A stretch of DNA of 64,000 nt from positions 2,790,001 to 2,854,000 of the forward strand of contig NZ_CP045488.1 in NCBI RefSeq assembly GCF_009392895.1. The letters are read 5' to 3'. A program made the translations under genes and the position numbers. Numbering within the stretch: the stretch's first letter is position 1; every line of letters starts with the position of its first letter. Below are positions 24,522 to 33,229 of this stretch, one piece after another. The stretch is from Natronorubrum aibiense (GTDB lineage: Archaea > Halobacteriota > Halobacteria > Halobacteriales > Natrialbaceae). Under the pieces are notes generated by a model. It was not told the DNA's origin and searched no databases. It worked only from the letters and a program-made list of their open reading frames with translations.

Positions 24522-24676
24522 CTTTTGCGACGAGCAAACTCGCGAGTGGCAAAACGGTCCTGCGATTTGAAGTAGACGAGCCGCAGCCCGCGCAGTGAGC
24601 AAAGCGAACGAGCAGGAACATCTCGGCGTAGTTCACAATCGTGCCCGGTCCGCTTTTACGGCGAACAAACTCGTGA
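24501..24676 (+). repeat. Direct repeat of the tRNA-Lys 3' end and flank
   Basis: The sequence 24501-24545 (from the T loop through CCCGCTTTT and into AAACTCGCGA) recurs at 24631-24676 with several substitutions and a one-base insertion. Such imperfect duplication of a tRNA 3' end is what remains beside an integrated element after excision or decay, or after partial tandem duplication of a tRNA gene. The 85 bases between the copies contain no gene. Confidence 0.65.
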
Positions 24677-24743
24677 CGAGCGAAGCGGCTCGAGCGAGTT
24701 GAATCAAAAGACGGTCACGCGAAACGGGGAACGATCGACTCCG

Positions 24744-26282
24744 TTACCGGTCGTCGCGGACGCCGTCGGGGAACTCGTTGTCCGCGAGCGAGACCGATCC
24801 AGCGTCGCTCGTGATGCGAAGGGAGTATCCGTCCTCGAGCGATCGGCCGACGCAGTTCTCGATCCGGACGCCGTCAGCGCCGTTGACGACGAGTGGCGTG
24901 TGTGTCGTCTCGAACGTGCTGTCGGCGACGAGGTAGTCCTCGCCGCGAAGTTCGAGGCCGCGGCGGTGATCGTCACCCGGCTGTTCGACAGAGAGGCCGA
25001 GGAACTGGCAGGCGTTTCGCTCGCAGTAGATCGCGTGTCGGTTTCTGGTCCCCACGGCATCGCCGGTAATTCGAACGCCCCTCAACTCGACTGCGCCGCC
25101 GTCCTGACCGAGGATCCGAACCGCGTTGGCGCTCCCCTCGAGTTCGATTTCGGTGTCTTCGATGGTCGTCGGTCCCGCGCCGGCGTCGATTCGAATTCCG
25201 TTGTTCGGCTGGTCGCCGACGGTGAGTTCTGTGTTCGTGATCGACGTTTCGTCGACGTCATGCATGATCCTGATCGCGTCGCCGTTCGGCTGCGGCAGGT
25301 CGACGGTGAGGCCCTCAAGGTCGAACTGGTCGCCGCCATCGAGTCGGATTGCGTGTTGGCCCGCGGAGTCGTGTGGGTTCTCGTCGACGACGACGGTTGC
25401 GTCCGCGATCTTCCCGACCGTTCCGCGGAGACGGATCGATGCCGTACCGCTGTTCCGGAACCAGCCGCCATCGATGCCGACTCGGCCGGTTTCGTTCGAC
25501 GCGTACAACCCGTTGTCCGGGAACCCACCCAGCGTACAGTTTCTGAAGATGAGCGAGCCGCGGTGGTGTTGATTAACGGTGATACCAGTCGCACCGCGCC
25601 ACATGTCCCCCGCGTTCGGTGTTTCGTCGACGTGGACAGCGCCGTCGGGTGCGCGGAAGCAGTAGACGACGCCCTCGCCGTCGGGGTCGGTGATGTTGAA
25701 CAGTCCCGGCCCCCACGTTCCGCTGTCGTGGACTCCGTAGACTGTGACGTAGCGTACGGAGAGTCCGTCCTCGACTTCCGCATTGAGAACGCGGATACCC
25801 GTCTCCGCAGCGGTCTGATCGACGTCGAAGCGCTCGAACAGGAGGTTGCGGCCGGGATTGTCGCTGGTTCCCAGTCGGAACAGACGATACTGCGGGCCGT
25901 CGAACTCGTGGTAGCTCGCCGGTACCAGCGTCGCGTTCTCGCCGACGAAGCCGACATTCTCGAAGCCGGTGAGCCGGAGTTGTTCGTCTATGTAGTACCG
26001 CCCCGGCGGGAACTTGAGGAGCGTGTTATCGCCGACGAGCTCTCGCAAGACCGGCGTGATAGATTCGCCACCCTCGTTATCCGCCCCTTCCTCGACGACG
26101 TCGACGACGGTCTCGTAGCCATCCTCGAGACTGTCTGCAGATGCAACGCCGGCGACAGAAAGCGTTCCGAGTCCGACGAGACAACTTTTCATGTACGATC
26201 GGCGACCGAACCGCTGACGGTGTGAATCGTTCGAAGTCACGTCCCCCGTTCGGTGACGGGACGTTTTACGTATATTTGTCAT
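24744..26282 (-). CDS. Exported right-handed beta-helix protein (pectate-lyase-like fold)
   Basis: A 512-residue protein. Near residue 27 a twin-arginine signal reads RRSYMKSCLVGLGTLSVAGVASA, so it is probably exported folded by the Tat system. LLKFPPGRYYIDEQLRLTGFENVGF is the typical start of pectate-lyase-superfamily helices. The rest is a run of short strands with repeated N, D and G turns (NCTLGGFPDNGLYASN, ITNTELTVGDQPNNGIRI). No lyase catalytic set can be assigned, so binding or modifying a surface polysaccharide is the cautious guess. Start chosen at the ATG at 26282 (MTNIRKTSRHR); a downstream Met is possible. Confidence 0.78.
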   Translation of the reverse strand: MTNIRKTSRHRTGDVTSNDSHRQRFGRRSYMKSCLVGLGTLSVAGVASADSLEDGYETVVDVVEEGADNEGGESITPVLRELVGDNTLLKFPPGRYYIDEQLRLTGFENVGFVGENATLVPASYHEFDGPQYRLFRLGTSDNPGRNLLFERFDVDQTAAETGIRVLNAEVEDGLSVRYVTVYGVHDSGTWGPGLFNITDPDGEGVVYCFRAPDGAVHVDETPNAGDMWRGATGITVNQHHRGSLIFRNCTLGGFPDNGLYASNETGRVGIDGGWFRNSGTASIRLRGTVGKIADATVVVDENPHDSAGQHAIRLDGGDQFDLEGLTVDLPQPNGDAIRIMHDVDETSITNTELTVGDQPNNGIRIDAGAGPTTIEDTEIELEGSANAVRILGQDGGAVELRGVRITGDAVGTRNRHAIYCERNACQFLGLSVEQPGDDHRRGLELRGEDYLVADSTFETTHTPLVVNGADGVRIENCVGRSLEDGYSLRITSDAGSVSLADNEFPDGVRDDR

Positions 26283-26621
26283 AACGACGTTCGAAACTGT
26301 CTCGATATCCGAACGGTATGGACGACAGATCCCGCGAGAAAATAGTCGGACGGGGTCGATCCCGTACCAACAGCGGTTCGGGCGCATAGCGGACTATTAA
26401 CCGGAAACGCCGCCACGAGCAGCGATTGCAACAGTTGTACTGACGCGGAGGACGTTATTCACGACGGCTGCAACGGATTGGGGGATCAATAGACGCTGTA
26501 TGCGTTCGTGACAACCGTTGAGGAAACCCATAGAACGGTCCACGGATGAGAAGACGACCGGTCGATCGCTCGCTTGTGCACCGACGTATAAGATGTGTGA
26601 CTACGTACGTCTCGAACACTG
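26283..26621. other. Intergenic region between divergent genes
   Basis: This 339-base stretch holds the promoters of the beta-helix gene (leftward) and the metallo-hydrolase gene (rightward). CGTATAAG at 26585-26592 is a plausible TATA for the latter. There are scattered AT-rich words (ACTATTAACC near 26390, CGTTATTCACG near 26451) but no gene, no strong inverted repeat and no copy of the hairpin elements. Confidence 0.55.
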
Positions 26622-27287
26622 ATGGCTGTCAGTTACGACGGAATCACGTTCGAACGGCTCGGTCACGCAAGCAAGCGCCTCGAGACCGACGACGGACGCG
26701 TCGTCTACGTCGATCCGTGGAGCGACGTCCTCGATGGCGAACCGAAAGACGGCGACGTCGTGTTCGTCACTCACGACGATTTCGACCACTACGACCCGGA
26801 CGGGATCGACGCGGTCGCAGGACCGGACGCCACGATCGCGGTCTACGAGGCCGTCGACACGGACGACCTCCCGTTCGACGTCGTCGATCTCCCGCTCGAA
26901 GGGGAGACGACCGTCGATGGGATCGACGTGCAGACGGTGCCCGCCTACAACGATCCCGACGGGCCACACGTCGACGAGGACGGTGAGCCGTTCCATGCCG
27001 AAGGGGAAGTGATCGGACTCGTTTTCGAGCTGTCGGGGACGACCGTCTTTTTCCCCTCCGACTCGGATGCGCTCGAGCACTACGAGACGATCACCGCGGA
27101 CGTGCTCGTGCCGCCGATCGGCGGCCACTTTACGATGGATCGCCACGAGGCTGCTGCCCTCGCGCAACACATCGAACCCGACCTCGTGTTGCCCGAACAC
27201 TACGATACGTTCGAGCCGATCGAGACCGACGCCGAGGCCTTCGCCGCGGACCTCGAGGCCGACGGGATTCGCGTCGACCTGTTCTGA
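26622..27287 (+). CDS. Metallo-beta-lactamase-fold hydrolase (UlaG-like)
   Basis: A 221-residue cytosolic hydrolase. It starts with ITFERLGHASKRLETDD, the typical LGH segment of the UlaG/YtnP-like branch. The metal ligands appear as FVTHDDFDHYDP (the HxxxDH motif) near 51-60, and FPSDSDAL and LVLPEHYDTFEP supply later ligands. Strands such as LPLEGETTVDGIDVQTVPAYN are standard. Related enzymes open lactones or cleave phosphodiesters; no substrate can be assigned. Monocistronic, with TATA-like CGTATAAG upstream. Confidence 0.9.
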   Translation: MAVSYDGITFERLGHASKRLETDDGRVVYVDPWSDVLDGEPKDGDVVFVTHDDFDHYDPDGIDAVAGPDATIAVYEAVDTDDLPFDVVDLPLEGETTVDGIDVQTVPAYNDPDGPHVDEDGEPFHAEGEVIGLVFELSGTTVFFPSDSDALEHYETITADVLVPPIGGHFTMDRHEAAALAQHIEPDLVLPEHYDTFEPIETDAEAFAADLEADGIRVDLF

Positions 27288-27395
27288 GGTGTCGCGGGCA
27301 CCGGAAACTGGGACGCGCTCGGCGTCGTCGCAGGTCGACTGTACACCGATACGGTTTGGCACAAGTCACATTACCTGAGCGTCCCGAGCACTGAT

Positions 27396-27728
27396 ATGGA
27401 CTCCCACACCCATGACTCTCCGACAGACGGTGCTCGTGTTACGATTCGGGTCGTCCAAGGGGAGTCAGAATCGATCCTCCGGACGATTCTTCGGGGCGTG
27501 GCAGTTGCCGAAAACGTCCCTGTATCCGAACTCGAGCCGTTGTACCAACGGATCGAGACGGACGCACTCGTTGCCCTCCTGAACCACGCAGACGACGTCG
27601 AAAGCGGTGTTCGCGTCGAGTTTACGGTTCACGGACACACGGTCGTCGTCTCCGACGACGGTGCTGTCTGTATCACACCAGCCACTACAGCCGTCGGCGA
27701 CGGCTGCTTGACGAGCGGGGCGCGCTGA
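27396..27728 (+). CDS. HalOD1 output-domain protein
   Basis: A 110-residue single-domain protein of the haloarchaeal HalOD1 family, which occurs alone or fused to response-regulator receivers and is presumed to be an output domain. The core runs from about 20 to 95 (ESILRTILRGVAVAENVPVSELEPLY, then VRVEFTVHGHTVVVSDDGAVCI). There is no HTH or catalytic motif. It precedes mobB by 90 bases in the same direction; a shared transcript is possible but not implied by function. Confidence 0.88.
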   Translation: MDSHTHDSPTDGARVTIRVVQGESESILRTILRGVAVAENVPVSELEPLYQRIETDALVALLNHADDVESGVRVEFTVHGHTVVVSDDGAVCITPATTAVGDGCLTSGAR

Positions 27729-27818
27729 CGGCCCCGAACGCACCGACGCGTCGGCACCACCGCTGCCGACCCGGTGGGTCGAACGAATCTTGTACCTTCT
27801 TCCCGAACCCGATGCGCA

Positions 27819-28340
27819 ATGAGCCAGCAGCAACTGCGGATCGTCTGTCTCGCCGGCCCGAGCGATTCGGGGAAGACCACACTCGTCGAAGACCTCGTGC
27901 CGAAACTCGCAGAGTACGGCCGCGTGGCGACCGTCAAATCGATCCACCACGATATCGAGATCGATACGCCCGGTGCGGACACCCACCGCCACCGAACTGC
28001 CGGTGCCGAAACCGTCGTCGGGATCACCCCCGAACTGACCTTCGACATCTCTACGCACGGGAAACGAGATCCACCGCCAGCGCCCGACGACGCCGATGAC
28101 CTGTTCGCGTCGACCGACCCCGAACTGCAGGCGCTTGCGAGCACGCTTGCACGCCTCGAGCGGCGGGGCTACGAGTTCGTCATCGTCGAAGGGTTTTCGG
28201 CAGCGCCACTGCCGACGATCATCGTGGGCGACCGCGAGCCGGCCGCCGTCGGCGGCGAGGTCGTCGGCCGCGGGACCGACGACCTCGAGGACCTCGTCGC
28301 CACAGTTCGGTCACTCGAGCCGCGTGCTGGCCTCGAGTGA
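27819..28340 (+). CDS. mobB: Molybdopterin-guanine dinucleotide biosynthesis protein B
   Basis: A 173-residue P-loop GTPase-like protein. Walker A is AGPSDSGKTTLVE (about 12-24), VKSIHHDIEIDTPGADTHRH is the MobB signature, and VIVEGFSAAPLPTIIVG corresponds to the Walker B/effector strand. MobB helps MobA attach GMP to molybdopterin to make the bis-MGD cofactor. The ATG at 27819 matches the family N-terminus. An oxyanion-uptake pair 200 bases downstream suggests a molybdenum/tungsten theme. Confidence 0.9.
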   Translation: MSQQQLRIVCLAGPSDSGKTTLVEDLVPKLAEYGRVATVKSIHHDIEIDTPGADTHRHRTAGAETVVGITPELTFDISTHGKRDPPPAPDDADDLFASTDPELQALASTLARLERRGYEFVIVEGFSAAPLPTIIVGDREPAAVGGEVVGRGTDDLEDLVATVRSLEPRAGLE

Positions 28341-28401
28341 ACGGGGAATCGTGAGAGTCCGGCTCAGAACGCAACCGGAAGCCGTACTCGCGGCGTGAAG
28401 A

Positions 28402-28417
28402 TAACGTGGACACGTTA
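28402..28417. promoter_or_regulatory. Palindrome upstream of the oxyanion ABC genes
   Basis: TAACGTG-GA-CACGTTA is a perfect dyad with 7-base arms and a 2-base centre, 126 bases before the ATG at 28543 and 62 bases after mobB. Its TAACG/CGTTA words recall the half-sites of bacterial ModE-type regulators, though in the opposite order. An operator role is inferred. Confidence 0.4.
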
Positions 28418-28509
28418 CGTCAAGCGGCCGCATCGGCGGTTGGGTGCGATCGTGCTCCGATCGGGAAACCATAATCAATTACATTCGAACGAAATGGGAA
28501 TGAGGATTA

Positions 28510-28518
28510 GTTATATTT
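28510..28518 (+). promoter_or_regulatory. TATA-like box of the oxyanion-binding protein gene
   Basis: TTATATTTA lies 25-33 bases before the ATG at 28543. Its distance favours that ATG over the in-frame GTG at 28537 and implies a leaderless transcript. Confidence 0.55.
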
Positions 28519-28542
28519 AGGACTGGCCGCATTTGTGTGTGC

Positions 28543-29496
28543 ATGCACACTCGCGACGGCACGTCCGGATTACGACGGGTAAGTCGTCGGACGTTCCTCG
28601 CGGCAGCCGGCGGCGTCTCCGCTGGTGTCGTCGGACTGGCGGGCTGTCTCGGAACGTCTGATCGAGTCCGGGTGCTCGCCGCCGGGAGTCTCGCTGTCGT
28701 GCTCGAAGAACACGTCGGGCCTGCCTTCGAATCCGAAACGGGAACTGGCTACGAAGGCGAATATCACGGCTCGAACGTCGCGATGCGGATGATCGAAGAA
28801 GGGACCAAGCATCCGGACGTGATCGTCAGCGCCGACGTCGACCTGCTTCGGGATCGGCTCTACCCCGATCACGCCACATGGGACGTCGAGTTCGCGGCCA
28901 ACGAGGTCGGCATCGCGTACGAACCCGAAACGGAACTCGGCGCGCGGCTCGCAGCCGGCGACCCGTGGTACGAGGTATTCGCCGACGCCGACGACGGCGA
29001 GGTCGCAATCAGTGATCCCGACCTCGACCCACTTGGCTATCGCGCCATCCATCTGTTCGACCTCGCCGAACGCGAGCACGGACTCGAAGGGTTTCGCGAA
29101 ACGATGCTCGAGCGGGTGTATCGGGAACCCGACGAGCCGCGACTGCTCGCCGGCATCGAGGCGGGCAACCGGGCCTGTGCGGTCGTCTATCGGAACATGG
29201 CCGTCGATCACGACGTCCCCTTTCTCGCGTTACCTGACGCGTACAACTTCACGGACCCGACGGCCGCGTCGCAGTATGCGGAGGCGACGTACACCACCGA
29301 CGACGGCTACGTCACCGAGGGCACGCCGGCCGTCTACAACGCGACCGTGCGGGCCGACGTAGACGCTCCGGACGCTGGCCTCGCGTTCGTCTCGTTTCTG
29401 CTCGAGCAACGATCCCTGCTCGAGGAACACGGGTTGCGCGTCACCGACTCGCTGCCCCGAACACACGGCTCGGTTCCGGAGACGATCGAGCCGTGA
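28543..29496 (+). CDS. Tungstate/molybdate-type ABC transporter substrate-binding lipoprotein
   Basis: A 317-residue protein. The N-terminus has a Tat motif SRRTFLAAAGG and a lipobox LAGC near 33. VRVLAAGSLAVVLEEHVGPAFE is the characteristic opening of ModA/WtpA-type oxyanion carriers, followed by EYHGSNVAMRMIEEG and PDVIVSADVDLLRDRLYP. The WtpA/TupA-like features point to tungstate or molybdate, consistent with mobB just upstream; the exact anion cannot be told. It overlaps the permease by 4 bases (GTGA). No ATPase gene follows. Confidence 0.87.
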   Translation: MHTRDGTSGLRRVSRRTFLAAAGGVSAGVVGLAGCLGTSDRVRVLAAGSLAVVLEEHVGPAFESETGTGYEGEYHGSNVAMRMIEEGTKHPDVIVSADVDLLRDRLYPDHATWDVEFAANEVGIAYEPETELGARLAAGDPWYEVFADADDGEVAISDPDLDPLGYRAIHLFDLAEREHGLEGFRETMLERVYREPDEPRLLAGIEAGNRACAVVYRNMAVDHDVPFLALPDAYNFTDPTAASQYAEATYTTDDGYVTEGTPAVYNATVRADVDAPDAGLAFVSFLLEQRSLLEEHGLRVTDSLPRTHGSVPETIEP

Positions 29497-30383
29497 CCGA
29501 GCCAGTAGATTCCGCCGAGCGGACCGCCAACAGTGGCTCTGCCGACGACCCCACGACAGGAACCGGAACGGACACGGACTCGAGCGGTTTTGGGCACGGA
29601 CTCGTGGGTCTGACCGGCGGGCACGCTGTGCCGGCACTGCTCGGTGCCGTGTTGGTCGTGTACTTCGTCGGACCGTTCGTCGCCTTCTTTCTGCAAGTCG
29701 GCTCCGTGGATGTGACCGAACGGCTCGCCGAGCCGGCGACCCGAGCGGCGATCCGCACGTCGCTGGTGACGGCACCGGTCTCGACGACCATCGCCACGGT
29801 CTTCGGCATTCCGCTCGCGTACGTCCTCTCGCGGCGGTCCTTTCGCGGAAAACGGCTCGTCGAAGCAGCCGTCTTGCTGCCGTTGGTCCTGCCACCGATC
29901 GTCGGCGGCGTCATGATACTGACCGTCGTCGGCCAATACACGCCGATCGGCTCGGTGGCTGCGAGTCTCGGGCTGCCGCTGACCGACAGCTACGCGGGCG
30001 TGATCCTCGCCCAGACGTTCGTCGCGGCCCCGTTTCTCGTCGTCACCGCTCGAGCCGGCTTCGACGGCGTCGACGAACGACTCGAGGAGGCTGCTCGGAC
30101 GCTGGGATACTGCCCCCTCTCGACGGCGCGACGGGTCACCCTGCCGCTTGCACGAAACGCTATCGCCGCCGGAGTCATCCTGACGTTCGTCCGAGCGATC
30201 GGTGAGTTCGGGGCGACGATGATGGTCGCATACAATCCGCGGACGATGCCCACGCGAATCGAGGTGTTGCGGATCACCCACGGCCTCGATGCGATCGTGC
30301 CGATCGCGCTAGCACTGCTCGTCATCACCCTCGTTGTGGTCGTCGCCGTCCAGTTCGTTATCGGCGGCCCTCGACACTACTGA
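29493..30383 (+). CDS. Tungstate/molybdate-type ABC transporter permease
   Basis: A 296-residue permease with a disordered N-terminus (about 45 residues rich in Ser, Thr and Asp) and six membrane helices. The ATPase-docking EAA loop is LEEAARTLGYCPLSTARRVTLPLA near 196-219, followed by FVRAIGEFGATMMVAYN, typical of ModB/WtpB. Its GTG overlaps the TGA of the binding protein. The expected ATP-binding gene is absent; a transcriptional regulator follows instead, so the ATPase must be elsewhere or shared. Confidence 0.9.
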   Translation: MTEPVDSAERTANSGSADDPTTGTGTDTDSSGFGHGLVGLTGGHAVPALLGAVLVVYFVGPFVAFFLQVGSVDVTERLAEPATRAAIRTSLVTAPVSTTIATVFGIPLAYVLSRRSFRGKRLVEAAVLLPLVLPPIVGGVMILTVVGQYTPIGSVAASLGLPLTDSYAGVILAQTFVAAPFLVVTARAGFDGVDERLEEAARTLGYCPLSTARRVTLPLARNAIAAGVILTFVRAIGEFGATMMVAYNPRTMPTRIEVLRITHGLDAIVPIALALLVITLVVVVAVQFVIGGPRHY

Positions 30384-30605
30384 TGGGAAGACGACCGCAC
30401 CGGAATCCCGATTCGTCGGTTCATCTCGCGACCGGGCGACCGCCTCCCCGGCAGCCGAATACCGTGTTCGGACACCCCGCTCAGACTGATAGCCACACGT
30501 CTGATCCGCAATACAGGTCAACTATCGTGGCATTCTACATCATCGATGCTAATCTCTTTGGAACTGGGGTTATCTGGATCCCTGTTGTACCGATGGGTGT
30601 AACAT

Positions 30606-31274
30606 ATGACCTCAATCGCAGACATCGAGATTCCGGCCGACGGAACCGGGACGGGCGAGCTGTTCGAGGCCGTTCCGTCGTTGACCTGTGAGATGGAGCG
30701 GGTAATCGCCTCGAGCGGCCACGGACTGTGGCTGTCGGGCCCCTCGCGGGATGGGATCGAAACGGCACTCGACGACGCCGGCGCGATCGGCGCGTACTCA
30801 CTGATCAACAGCGACGACGACCGCTGGTTGTACGACATCGAATTCGAGCCCGACACCCTCGACGTATTCGAGGTCGTCCTCGAGGAGGGCGGCACCGTAC
30901 TGAGCGCGTCGGCCTCGAGCGGGACGTGGCTGTTGAGCATTCGGTTCAGCGACCGCGAGTGTGTCAGTTCGCTCTACGATCGGCTCGACGACGAGGACGT
31001 CACGCCGACGATCGTCCGACTGTTCGACTTAGCCGAGGAAACCAACTCGCAGTGTGGGCTCACGGCCAGACAGTACGAAACGCTCGTCGCGGCGATCGAT
31101 CACGGCTACTTCGAGATTCCGCGCGAGGTCTCGATGCAGGAACTCTCCGAAGAGCTCGACATCTCCCACCAGGCGCTCTCGGAACGGTTGCGTCGAGCTT
31201 ACCGCGCGCTCGTCACATCGGAGCTGAACGTCTCCGAAAACGACACCGTCGCACCGCCGATGCCGTCGGACTGA
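30606..31274 (+). CDS. Bacterio-opsin-activator-type HTH regulator
   Basis: A 222-residue regulator. An N-terminal domain of about 150 residues binds an unknown signal. The C-terminal HTH_10 (bat-type) domain is at about 150-205: CGLTARQYETLVAAIDHGYFEIPREVSMQELSEELDISHQALSERLRRAY. Family members control many haloarchaeal pathways. No PAS or GAF signature is recognised in the N-terminus. An AT-richer stretch with AACTGGGGTTATC lies upstream. A link to the preceding transporter genes is possible from position only. Confidence 0.9.
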   Translation: MTSIADIEIPADGTGTGELFEAVPSLTCEMERVIASSGHGLWLSGPSRDGIETALDDAGAIGAYSLINSDDDRWLYDIEFEPDTLDVFEVVLEEGGTVLSASASSGTWLLSIRFSDRECVSSLYDRLDDEDVTPTIVRLFDLAEETNSQCGLTARQYETLVAAIDHGYFEIPREVSMQELSEELDISHQALSERLRRAYRALVTSELNVSENDTVAPPMPSD

Positions 31275-31457
31275 GGGGACCACGCCCACACGCCTGTCGG
31301 TTCGATCTCGAATCGATCCACGGCCCGCTGCCGGCAGCACTCGATGTTTTCACGGCCAGTACGAAGCTGACAGCGCGAGCTGACGGTGACGACGCCGGGA
31401 CACGGACCACGCTAGCCGAACGAGTACCGTTATGTGTCGTGCCAACAATCAGCTGTC

Positions 31458-32225
31458 ATGAACGTCGACAACGACGACGGCGTGTGTCGGATCGCGTTCG
31501 ATCGACCGGGCGCACTCAACGCCCTCACGAAAGACACTGCCGTCCAGTTGGCTGAGACTCTCGACTATGTCTCGGTCGACAGCCACGACGCAGTCGTCAT
31601 CACGGGAGAGGGCGACGCCTTCAGCGCCGGCGGCGACATGCAGGCGCTGTCCCAGGCCCCTGACTCGGCACGCGAGTCCTACGAGTCGGTCACCGACACG
31701 TTCGGCCACGTCGTCGAAGCGATGCTCGAGTGTCCCGTCCCGATCGTCGCGAAGGTCAACGGCGACGCCATCGGTGCCGGACTGGCGATCGTGGCCCTCG
31801 CGGACATCGCCTACGCCGTCGAGGATGCGACCTTTTCCTGTGCGTTCGTCCGCGTCGGCCTGATTCCAGACACCGGTGGCACGTTCATGCTCCCGCGCAT
31901 TATCGGCCTGCGAGCCGCCAAACGACTCGCGTTTACGGGCGAGTTCTTCAGTGCCGACCGGGCAGCCGACCTCGAGTTGGTCAACGAGGCGGTTCCCGCC
32001 GACGAACTCGACGAGCGAGTCGACGACACTGTCGCCACACTGCGCGATCGACCGACAGAGATCATCGGGCTGATGAAACAGGCCATCCACGAGAACATGG
32101 CCCGCCCGTGGTCGGAGGCGCTCGATTACGAGAACCTGCTGCAGGTGCAGGCTCGGACCTCGGACGCCCACGAAGAAGGCGTCAGCGCTTTTCTCGAGGG
32201 TCGGGAACCGGAGTTCGAGACGTAG
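31458..32225 (+). CDS. Enoyl-CoA hydratase/isomerase family protein (PaaG-like)
   Basis: A 255-residue crotonase-fold enzyme that acts on acyl-CoA thioesters. Oxyanion-hole segments are EGDAFSAGGDMQAL (about 53-66) and NGDAIGAGLAIVALADI (about 97-113). GLIPDTGGTFMLPRIIG near 132-148 has Asp where classical hydratases have Glu, as in PaaG-type isomerases and related dehydratases. It could serve beta-oxidation or aromatic-CoA degradation. ATG at 31458 sits about 27 bases after a GTTATG box, a leaderless arrangement. Confidence 0.9.
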   Translation: MNVDNDDGVCRIAFDRPGALNALTKDTAVQLAETLDYVSVDSHDAVVITGEGDAFSAGGDMQALSQAPDSARESYESVTDTFGHVVEAMLECPVPIVAKVNGDAIGAGLAIVALADIAYAVEDATFSCAFVRVGLIPDTGGTFMLPRIIGLRAAKRLAFTGEFFSADRAADLELVNEAVPADELDERVDDTVATLRDRPTEIIGLMKQAIHENMARPWSEALDYENLLQVQARTSDAHEEGVSAFLEGREPEFET

Positions 32226-32292
32226 CCACTCACCGTCGCAAGCCACCGCAAGCACCACCAACTTCCTTCCGGTAGGCGTTTGGTGTACTGCA

Positions 32293-32724
32293 ATGACACC
32301 GGAGTTTACCGACGACGACATCGGCAAGCGCGTAGTCAACGCCAACGGCGAGGAAGTCGGCCTCGTCGCGGACGTCGAGCACGGCACAGCGCACGTCGAA
32401 CCGGATCCAGGAATTACGGATACGATCAAAGCGAAACTCGGCTGGGGCGGCACCGACGACGACGCGTACCCGCTTCAGGAAGGCTCCGTCGCTCGAGTGA
32501 CGGACGATGCGGTCCACCTCGAGAGCGATCTCTCGGGAACAGGCGGCGGTGCCACCGGCACCAGCCGTTCGACCGGCATGGAAACAGACAGCGGTCGAGG
32601 GACCGATCGAGACGCGGGGATGCGCGACGACGATGAGTTGATCGGTGATGATGACGATCAGGGGTTGACGGACGATGACGACGATCTAATCGGTGACGAT
32701 AACGATACCACCCGAACCCGATAG
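32293..32724 (+). CDS. PRC-barrel-like protein with acidic tail
   Basis: A 143-residue protein. The N-terminal 75 residues form a PRC-barrel-like fold (FTDDDIGKRVVNANGEEVGLVADVEHG, HVEPDPGITDTIKAKLGWG, VTDDAVHLES). The rest is disordered, rich in Gly, Thr and Asp, ending in repeated DDDELIGDDDDQ-like segments. Haloarchaea carry several such proteins of unknown role. The enoyl-CoA hydratase gene ends 67 bases upstream in the same direction. Confidence 0.8.
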   Translation: MTPEFTDDDIGKRVVNANGEEVGLVADVEHGTAHVEPDPGITDTIKAKLGWGGTDDDAYPLQEGSVARVTDDAVHLESDLSGTGGGATGTSRSTGMETDSGRGTDRDAGMRDDDELIGDDDDQGLTDDDDDLIGDDNDTTRTR

Positions 32725-33229
32725 CCACCCGTTGGACGCCGACTCGAGCGACCGGCTCGAATCCGATTCCGGCCGAGCCCCTCGCTCGAGGTGTCTTCTG
32801 GCCGTCGACTATCTGAACAGCCACAGGTATCCACTCGCCAGTCAGAGAGGAGAGACCGCTGCTAGGGCTGTTCACCCGACCGGCCGCGTGGCTGCTGATC
32901 AGTCGTCTCGGACGCCTGTTGACTGGCCATCCCGGACACCATCTGCCCTCCCCTGTTGGTCCGAGTACCCACTTGCTGTGTGGGCTGTGGCGCCGCAGTT
33001 GCGTCCATTCCTTTTTGAGCGCCCGTTCCATTTCCGGCGTGACGGCCTCGAGTCCCTCTCTAGAAATGACTGACACGATTCACACGTATCTCACGGACAC
33101 CGTGCGAGACGGTGTGCAGTGACGTGCAGTGGCTACTATAGTAAGCGCACGGCGCTGCTGGTTCGAAATCGACCGAAACGGAACTGCAACGTCGGTAAAG
33201 CGTGATTAGAACGACTCCTCGCGGGCGGT
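32725..33229. other. 505-base intergenic region
   Basis: The gap separates two convergent genes. Its right end carries a hairpin element (33058-33141). The rest is of ordinary GC, with frames that show atypical codon use on both strands. A leftward frame reading VTPEMERALKKEWTQLRR near 33000 looks vaguely protein-like but is not continuous with anything recognisable and may be a remnant. Confidence 0.5.
33058..33141. repeat. Hairpin-shaped intergenic element, ATAGTA type, degenerate left end
   Basis: The right arm GGTGTGCAGTGACGTGCAGT followed by GGCTACTATAG matches the right arm of the element at 4813-4894 (GGTGTGG...CAGTGGCTACTAT). The left arm CTCTAGAAATGACTGACACGATTCACAC matches that copy's left arm with several changes. 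Inside, GTCTCGCACGG/CCGTGCGAGAC-like halves give a separate hairpin. There is no coding potential. Confidence 0.5.

Noticed and set aside
24699-26225. Rightward open frame of 508 codons opposite the beta-helix gene
   Set aside because: The minus-strand product has a Tat signal and beta-helix repeats; the plus frame is a Val/Asp/Arg-rich shadow.
32878-33024. Leftward 48-codon frame MDATAAPQPTQQVGTRT...
   Set aside because: It has rare codons for this genome (AGG, ACA, CAA), no promoter and no recognised family; chance opening is likely.
33000-33076. Leftward frame with VTPEMERALKKEWTQLRR in the 505-base gap
   Set aside because: It is short, starts inside a hairpin element, quickly turns into Arg/Pro/Trp-rich shadow sequence and matches nothing I know.
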